A DNA stretch of 9,828 bases, from positions 1 through 9,828 of the forward strand of contig JAFGTL010000763.1 of assembly GCA_016934125.1 (NCBI GenBank), given 5' to 3'. Position 1 is the first letter of the stretch. Each line of letters opens with the position of its first letter. Source of the DNA: Candidatus Hydrogenedentota bacterium. Its GTDB lineage: Bacteria; Hydrogenedentota; Hydrogenedentia; Hydrogenedentales; SLHB01. Below the pieces are notes generated by a model. The model made no database searches. It worked only from the letters and a program-made list of their open reading frames with translations, and had not been told where the DNA came from. Below are positions 6,896 to 9,828 of this stretch, one piece after another. A program made the translations under genes and the position numbers.

Positions 6896-7354
6896 TCACG
6901 CGTACTCGGCCAGTTCGAGGAGCACGCCGTCGGGATCGCGGAAGTAGCAGAGGCTCTTCCGCCCGGCGTCGTGTTGCACCACACCGCCCGGCACCGGCGT
7001 CGGCGGCCCGATCACGTCCACCCCGGCCGCTTCGAGGCGCGCACACACCGCGCGGATGTCGTCCACCCGGAACGCGACATGGCGGAGGCCGGCCGTGTTG
7101 GCCTGGGCCGTCTCGGGCAACACCGCGCCGGCCGGCGCGTGATAGCGGATCAACTCGATGCGCGGCCCGGCCGGCGGCTGCACATACACCACCTCCGCCT
7201 GCACGCCCTTCAACCCGACCACCGACTCGATCCAGTCCCCTTCGAGCCGGGCGTACCGCGTCTTCTCGAACCCGAGCAGTTCCGTGTAGAACCGCACCGA
7301 TCGCTCGAGATCCGTCACGACAACGTTGATGTGGTCAATCCCGTGAATCGTCAT
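6896..7354 (-). CDS. VOC superfamily (glyoxalase / epimerase-like) metalloprotein
   Basis: A 152-residue protein with two beta-alpha-beta-beta-beta modules of the vicinal oxygen chelate fold. The first opens GIDHINVVVTDLERSVRFY, the second LRHVAFRVDDIRAVCARLE. The expected metal ligands are all present: His8, Glu67 (in RIELIR), His92 (in LRHVAF) and Glu147 (in DPDGVLLELAE). It should therefore bind a divalent metal and could be a glyoxalase I, methylmalonyl-CoA epimerase-like enzyme or dioxygenase-like protein; the sequence does not separate these. The ATG at 7354 places His8 correctly. There is no spaced Shine-Dalgarno, and the -10 box ends only 7 nt upstream, so the mRNA may be leaderless. 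The same frame stays open far upstream, but that part lies opposite the DUF4197 gene and is shadow. First gene of a probable operon with the alcohol dehydrogenase. Confidence 0.9.
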   Translation of the reverse strand: MTIHGIDHINVVVTDLERSVRFYTELLGFEKTRYARLEGDWIESVVGLKGVQAEVVYVQPPAGPRIELIRYHAPAGAVLPETAQANTAGLRHVAFRVDDIRAVCARLEAAGVDVIGPPTPVPGGVVQHDAGRKSLCYFRDPDGVLLELAEYA

Positions 7355-7361
7355 GCCGCCT

Positions 7362-7390
7362 ATTGTAGCGATCCGGCCCGCCCGTGTCTC
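7362..7390 (-). promoter_or_regulatory. Sigma70-type promoter for the VOC-alcohol dehydrogenase operon
   Basis: Read on the minus strand, GAGACA (7390-7385) and TACAAT (7367-7362) are 17 bp apart. The -10 matches consensus at 5 of 6 positions and the -35 at 4 of 6. The expected transcription start (about 7356-7354) coincides with the A of the VOC start codon. Confidence 0.55.
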
Positions 7391-7398
7391 GCGGGGCG

Positions 7399-7427
7399 TT
7401 GACGGCACGGAGGCGCGGGGCCATAAT
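7399..7427 (+). promoter_or_regulatory. Sigma70-type promoter for the DUF4197 lipoprotein gene
   Basis: TTGACG (7399-7404) and CATAAT (7422-7427) are 17 bp apart, each matching consensus at 5 of 6 positions. This is the best promoter in the window. The predicted start near 7434 gives a leader of about 65 nt. It is back-to-back with the minus-strand promoter, the two -35 boxes being 8 bp apart. Confidence 0.62.
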
Positions 7428-7468
7428 GGCTGCGGTATGGCATCGGGAGGCGGTTCGGGACGTGCCGG

Positions 7469-7496
7469 GCGGGCGGCAGCCCGCGGGAGGGAGGGG
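7469..7496 (+). promoter_or_regulatory. Leader hairpin directly abutting the DUF4197 Shine-Dalgarno
   Basis: GCGGGC (7469-7474), tetraloop GGCA, and GCCCGC (7479-7484) form a perfect 6-bp GC stem. The ribosome-binding stretch GGGAGGGAGGGG (7485-7496) begins at the next base. Position could modulate ribosome access; no known riboswitch is recognised. Confidence 0.35.
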
Positions 7497-7498
7497 CC

Positions 7499-8227
7499 AT
7501 GCGATTCAAGATGGTTCTCGGCTGCGGGCTGATGGTGGTGCTGGGGTTGTCGTGCACCTCGCAACAAGTCGGGGGATTCCTGGACGCGGCGCTGGGCCCG
7601 GGCGCGCTCACCGAGGCCGACGTGAGCGCCGGGCTCAAGGAGGCGCTGGTGCTCGGTATCACGAAAGGGGCCGATCAGGCCGCGGCACCGGACGGGTTCT
7701 TCACGAACCCCCAGATCAAGATCCCTTTCCCGGAAGATATCCAGAATGTCGAGAAGAAACTCCGTGCCATCGGCCTCGACGGGCTCGTGGATCGGTTCAT
7801 TCTGTCGCTGAACCGCGCCGCCGAGGACGCGGCCGTCCACGCGAAACCCATCTTCATCGACGCGATCAAGTCCATGACGATCCGGGACGCGTGGAACATC
7901 CTCAGGGGCGAGCAAGACGCCGCCACCGAGTATCTCCGCCGCACGACGTCGGACAGCCTCTACACGGCGTTCCGGCCCACTGTCGAGGAGTCGTTGTCCA
8001 AGGTGGGCGCGACGCGGCGGTACGGCGAGGTGATCGAGCGGCACAACCGGATCCCCTTCGTCAAGAAGGTGAATCCCGATCTGCCCGATTACGCCACGAA
8101 GAAGGCCATCGACGGGTTGTTCGTGCTTGTCGAGCAGGAGGAGGCGCGTATCCGGGAGGATCCCGTCGCGCGCACCACCGAACTGCTGAAACGCGTGTTC
8201 GCGGCACAGGATCCCGCGCGCTCGTAG
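7499..8227 (+). CDS. DUF4197 family putative lipoprotein
   Basis: A 242-residue protein of the DUF4197 family, exported and helical, function unknown. The N-terminus has a short signal sequence (MRFKMVLGCGLMVVLGLSC) with Cys19 in a loose lipobox (Gly-Leu-Ser-Cys), suggesting lipid attachment. The body matches the family along its length: LTEADVSAGLKEAL (37-50), the PDGFFTNPQIKIPFP block (64-78), AKPIFIDAIKSMT (114-126), a Leu-Arg-Gly / Ala-Ala-Thr-Glu-Tyr region (135-145), and a C-terminal TKKAIDGLFVLV and DPVARTTELLKRVF. Length is normal and it looks complete. The ATG follows GGGAGG (7485-7490) with 8-nt spacing and has its own promoter. It is monocistronic: no coding sequence follows for over 800 bp on this strand. 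Divergent from the VOC-dehydrogenase operon. Confidence 0.92.
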   Translation: MRFKMVLGCGLMVVLGLSCTSQQVGGFLDAALGPGALTEADVSAGLKEALVLGITKGADQAAAPDGFFTNPQIKIPFPEDIQNVEKKLRAIGLDGLVDRFILSLNRAAEDAAVHAKPIFIDAIKSMTIRDAWNILRGEQDAATEYLRRTTSDSLYTAFRPTVEESLSKVGATRRYGEVIERHNRIPFVKKVNPDLPDYATKKAIDGLFVLVEQEEARIREDPVARTTELLKRVFAAQDPARS

Positions 8228-8474
8228 CGGCCGGCCGCCACGCCGCTCTCCCGGGTGGAACAGGCTGTGGTCGCGCGGGCCCTCCGGATGAACGGGCCGT
8301 GTTCCAGGAGGATTTCGAGGAGCATGTGGACACCCGGCTGCCTACGGCGTGGAGGAACGCGTCGAAGGCCGACGAACTCGCTCTCGACGACATCGAAGTG
8401 CGGGCCTGTGACTAGAATCAGCGCGTTTCTTCGTCTTCCTGTTTCCTCTCGTTCTTCCGCCTCGGTTTGGGCCC

Positions 8475-8499
8475 GCGCTCCTTCGGCCGGAGGACGCGC
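8475..8499. repeat. GC-rich hairpin
   Basis: GCGC-TCCT (8475-8482) pairs with AGGA-C-GCGC (8491-8499) through 8 base pairs with one bulged C and an 8-nt loop. It lies 248 bp after the DUF4197 stop and has no following T-run, so a terminator role is unproven. Confidence 0.4.
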
Positions 8500-8586
8500 T
8501 GCAACAAGGCCTCGAGTCAGTCGAGGAACACCACCGCATTGTGTCAGCCTTGAGCATCTACCCCTGCACCCCTGAATACGTCCGGC

Positions 8587-8627
8587 CGCCGATCCCTCCG
8601 TCGCGTCACATGATGCAGGGATCGGTG
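8587..8627. repeat. Hairpin with perfect 9-bp stem
   Basis: CCGATCCCT (8589-8597) and AGGGATCGG (8617-8625) are perfect complements around a 19-nt loop. A G-T wobble and a C-G pair extend the stem to 11 pairs (8587-8627). It sits just left of the TCCGTGGT repeats. Confidence 0.55.
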
Positions 8628-8639
8628 TATTCCGTGTGG

Positions 8640-8680
8640 TCCGTGGTGGAGGAAGGGCCCGAAGAATCGACCACCACGGA
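8640..8680. repeat. 10-bp perfect inverted repeat TCCGTGGTGG / CCACCACGGA
   Basis: TCCGTGGTGG (8640-8649) and CCACCACGGA (8671-8680) are perfect complements. With flanks the two copies match over about 25 nt with a few mismatches. The right copy also forms the left arm of the larger foldback, so the TCCGTGGT unit occurs three times here in alternating orientation. Confidence 0.6.
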
Positions 8681-8904
8681 TTACGCGGACTACTCGGATG
8701 GGAGATGACGCAAGCAGACTCCACACTCGGGGCCCGCTCCGTGAGTTTTGCGGCTCTGTGTGGGAAGCTATTCGATGCTTCGTCTCACACGGAGACAGAG
8801 CAAGAATATGTGAGGAGCCTTCGGCAGTCTCCTTGTCTTGCTCCGTGTTCTCCACGCCTTGTTCGTCTTTCCCCCGATCCGCATAATCCGTGGTCGTTCC
8901 TTCG
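8660..8904. repeat. Degenerate collinear foldback of about 245 bp
   Basis: The left half aligns in order with the reverse complement of the right half. The pairs are: the CGAAGAATCGACCA and CGGATTACGCGGA blocks (8660-8673, 8677-8689) with the complement of 8878-8904; CAAGCAGACT (8711-8720) with 8826-8835; GCTCC (8736-8740) with 8814-8818; GCTCTGT (8753-8759) with 8795-8801; and GAAGC (8764-8768) with 8777-8781 around an 8-nt loop. The distances between the last two blocks are equal in both arms. It could be a worn miniature element or encode a long hairpin RNA. Confidence 0.6.
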
Positions 8905-8994
8905 TCCGCCCCCTCCTCTGACCACCCTTCTGCGCCCCCATCTTCCGGCAAGACAATGGGTTACCTCGCCAAAGGGGTGAACACCGCTGCGCGA

Positions 8995-9028
8995 TATAAT
9001 AGAAGGGGTCTCATGGAAGCCCCATTCT
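8995..9028 (-). terminator. Probable intrinsic terminator of the metallophosphoesterase-like gene
   Basis: On the minus strand AGAATGGGG (9028-9020) pairs with CCCCTTCT (9008-9001), an 8-bp stem with one bulged T and an 11-nt loop, followed by the T/A-rich tail ATTATAT. It lies about 34 nt after the stop codon. The tail read on the plus strand gives TATAAT, a perfect -10 box, but without a -35. Confidence 0.45.
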
Positions 9029-9061
9029 CCCCCGGCCTGGTGAGAGGTCTTGCGGCGCGGC

Positions 9062-9828
9062 CTACCGGCCCGGCGCGGTGTCCGGGGGTGCGGGGAGAAT
9101 GCGTCTGGGCGCCAGTTCGATGAGGCGGAACGCGCCCTGGCCCGCGGGCGGCGCCGAAATGACCGGGATCCGGCCCCACGGCACGGCGTCGAGATCGCCG
9201 GGAACCGTGGCCTGGACGATGAGGGCGTCGAGGGGGTCGTCGACGAACAGGGCGATCTGGGTGCGCATGGGAAGGTCGGGCCCATAGCGATAGGTGAAGC
9301 CAACCGACCAACGGGCGGGGCGGATGGCGCGCCGGGCCCGGTATATGCCGCCGGGCTGGGCGCCGCGATCGTCGGGCACGCCGGCTCCCGTCGAGTCGAA
9401 GGTGAGGAATGCATCCGCGCCGAAGGAGAAGACCTCGGGGCTGGTTCCGAACGTCGATTCGTACAGCCCGTTCTGGTGATCGCGGGGGCCCGCGCACACG
9501 AACGTCGGGAACGCGCAGGTATCGAGGAGTTCGAGGAACCGGCGGAACTGATCCGCCGTGCCCTCGCGGGTGAGATCGCCCGTGATGACGGCGAAAGCGG
9601 GCCCGGCCTCGTTCAGGGCCTCGATCGCGCGGCCGAAGGCCCCATCCGCGGCGCCCCGGGCCGCGGTGATGGCCGACCCGGCCACGTGGGCGATCCGGTA
9701 CGTGTCCGGGAAGGACTCACGCACGTAGACGGCCCGGCCGTTCCAGTCCGTGCGGCTTCCGGCGGTAGCGGCGAGGGCGTAGGCGCCGGGCGGCGCATTG
9801 GCGGGCACGCGGCATCGGGCGGATGCCC
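9062..9828 (-). CDS. Metallophosphoesterase-fold protein with degenerate metal site (N-terminus outside window)
   Basis: The C-terminal 255 residues of a larger protein; the frame is open through the window edge, so the GTG at 9808 is not a credible start. The visible part begins with the end of a beta-sandwich (VPANAPPGAYALAAT, 9808-9764) and continues into a calcineurin-like phosphoesterase domain starting YRIAHVAGSAI. The order of segments fits the family: RIAH strand, helix AIEALNEAGP, AVITGDLT, helix QFRRFLELL, FVCAGPRD, FGTSPEVFSFGADAFLTFDST, and a late GRIPVISAPPA. Active enzymes carry Asp-x-His, Gly-Asp, Gly-Asn-His-Asp and Gly-His-x-His motifs. Here they read Gly-x-Ala, Gly-Asp (kept), Gly-Pro-Arg-Asp, and no histidine pair at all. 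Catalysis is therefore doubtful and a binding or structural role is likelier. Probably exported with its missing N-terminus; this is inference. Confidence 0.72.
   Translation of the reverse strand, partial: ASARCRVPANAPPGAYALAATAGSRTDWNGRAVYVRESFPDTYRIAHVAGSAITAARGAADGAFGRAIEALNEAGPAFAVITGDLTREGTADQFRRFLELLDTCAFPTFVCAGPRDHQNGLYESTFGTSPEVFSFGADAFLTFDSTGAGVPDDRGAQPGGIYRARRAIRPARWSVGFTYRYGPDLPMRTQIALFVDDPLDALIVQATVPGDLDAVPWGRIPVISAPPAGQGAFRLIELAPRRILPAPPDTAPGR

Larger units (their letters stand above)
8228..9061. other. Gene-poor, inverted-repeat-rich intergenic region
   Basis: No frame on either strand has a convincing start plus protein-like composition; the open frames here are Arg/Ser/Pro-rich shadows. 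One stretch at about 8294-8415 on the plus strand reads like the tail of a protein (EDFEEHVDTRLP, then ELALDDIEVRACD) but has no start of its own. From about 8475 rightward the region is packed with inverted repeats: a GCGCTCCT/AGGA-C-GCGC hairpin (8475-8499), CTCGA/TCGAG (8511-8525), a long stem (8587-8627), and a foldback (8660-8904). Words such as TCCGTGGT and CTCCGTG recur, which resembles dispersed intergenic repeats of uncultured bacteria. No tRNA or known ncRNA is recognised. Confidence 0.6.

Noticed and set aside
7384..8415. A long plus-strand open frame overlapping the DUF4197 gene
   Set aside because: Its first 280 residues are Arg/Gly-rich and out of frame with a clear DUF4197 protein. 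Only the last 40 residues past 8294 look protein-like, and these are reported separately.
8580..8910. CRISPR array suspected from recurring TCCGTGGT words
   Set aside because: Copies alternate in orientation, are unequal in length and irregularly spaced. There are no uniform spacers and no cas genes nearby.
8976..8985. GGTGAACACC as a possible operator
   Set aside because: Only four base pairs of symmetry around a two-base centre, single copy, and no gene downstream that it would regulate.
8995..9123. Perfect TATAAT at 8995-9000 followed by a 36-codon frame starting at 9013
   Set aside because: No -35 element at 16-18 bp, the peptide has no recognisable character, and the sequence is better explained as the hairpin and T/A-rich tail of a terminator for the minus-strand gene.

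Overview
The window is GC-rich bacterial chromosome carrying ordinary chromosomal genes. I see no rRNA or tRNA, no integrase or transposase, no CRISPR array and no phage genes. The gene content is a corrinoid-methyltransferase-like URO-D paralogue, a DUF4139 protein, a large DUF5696 glycosidase-like protein, a DUF4197 lipoprotein and a metallophosphoesterase relative. With signal peptides, a lipobox and strong GC3 bias, this suggests a Gram-negative, uncultured PVC/Hydrogenedentota-type organism. That placement is inference from gene families I associate with such genomes, not from a marker gene.

Layout. Four plus-strand genes fill the left half: a URO-D-like protein (118-1191), a small secreted cysteine-rich repeat protein (1311-1778), a secreted DUF4139 protein (1819-3270, probably cotranscribed with the small gene) and a DUF5696 protein (3407-5536). 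A convergent junction at 5537-5569 separates them from a two-gene minus-strand operon: a VOC/glyoxalase-fold protein (7354-6896) followed by an iron-type alcohol dehydrogenase (6862-5570). That operon diverges, from back-to-back sigma70-like promoters, from a DUF4197 lipoprotein gene (7499-8227). About 830 bp without a convincing gene follow (8228-9061), rich in inverted repeats, including a degenerate foldback of about 245 bp. The right edge carries the C-terminal part of a metallophosphoesterase-fold protein on the minus strand, running out of the window.

How the genes fit together. The VOC-ADH pair looks like a small aldehyde- or keto-acid-handling unit, with unknown substrate. The DUF4139 and DUF5696 proteins look exported and could act on polysaccharides or the envelope, but nothing ties them to one pathway. 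I did not find a clear new multi-gene system. The most unusual signals are: a metallophosphoesterase homologue that has lost nearly all its metal ligands; interlocked inverted repeats with H-type pseudoknot geometry covering the DUF5696 ribosome-binding site; the collinear foldback at 8660-8904; a VOC gene whose promoter implies a leaderless mRNA; and the 13-residue repeat protein.
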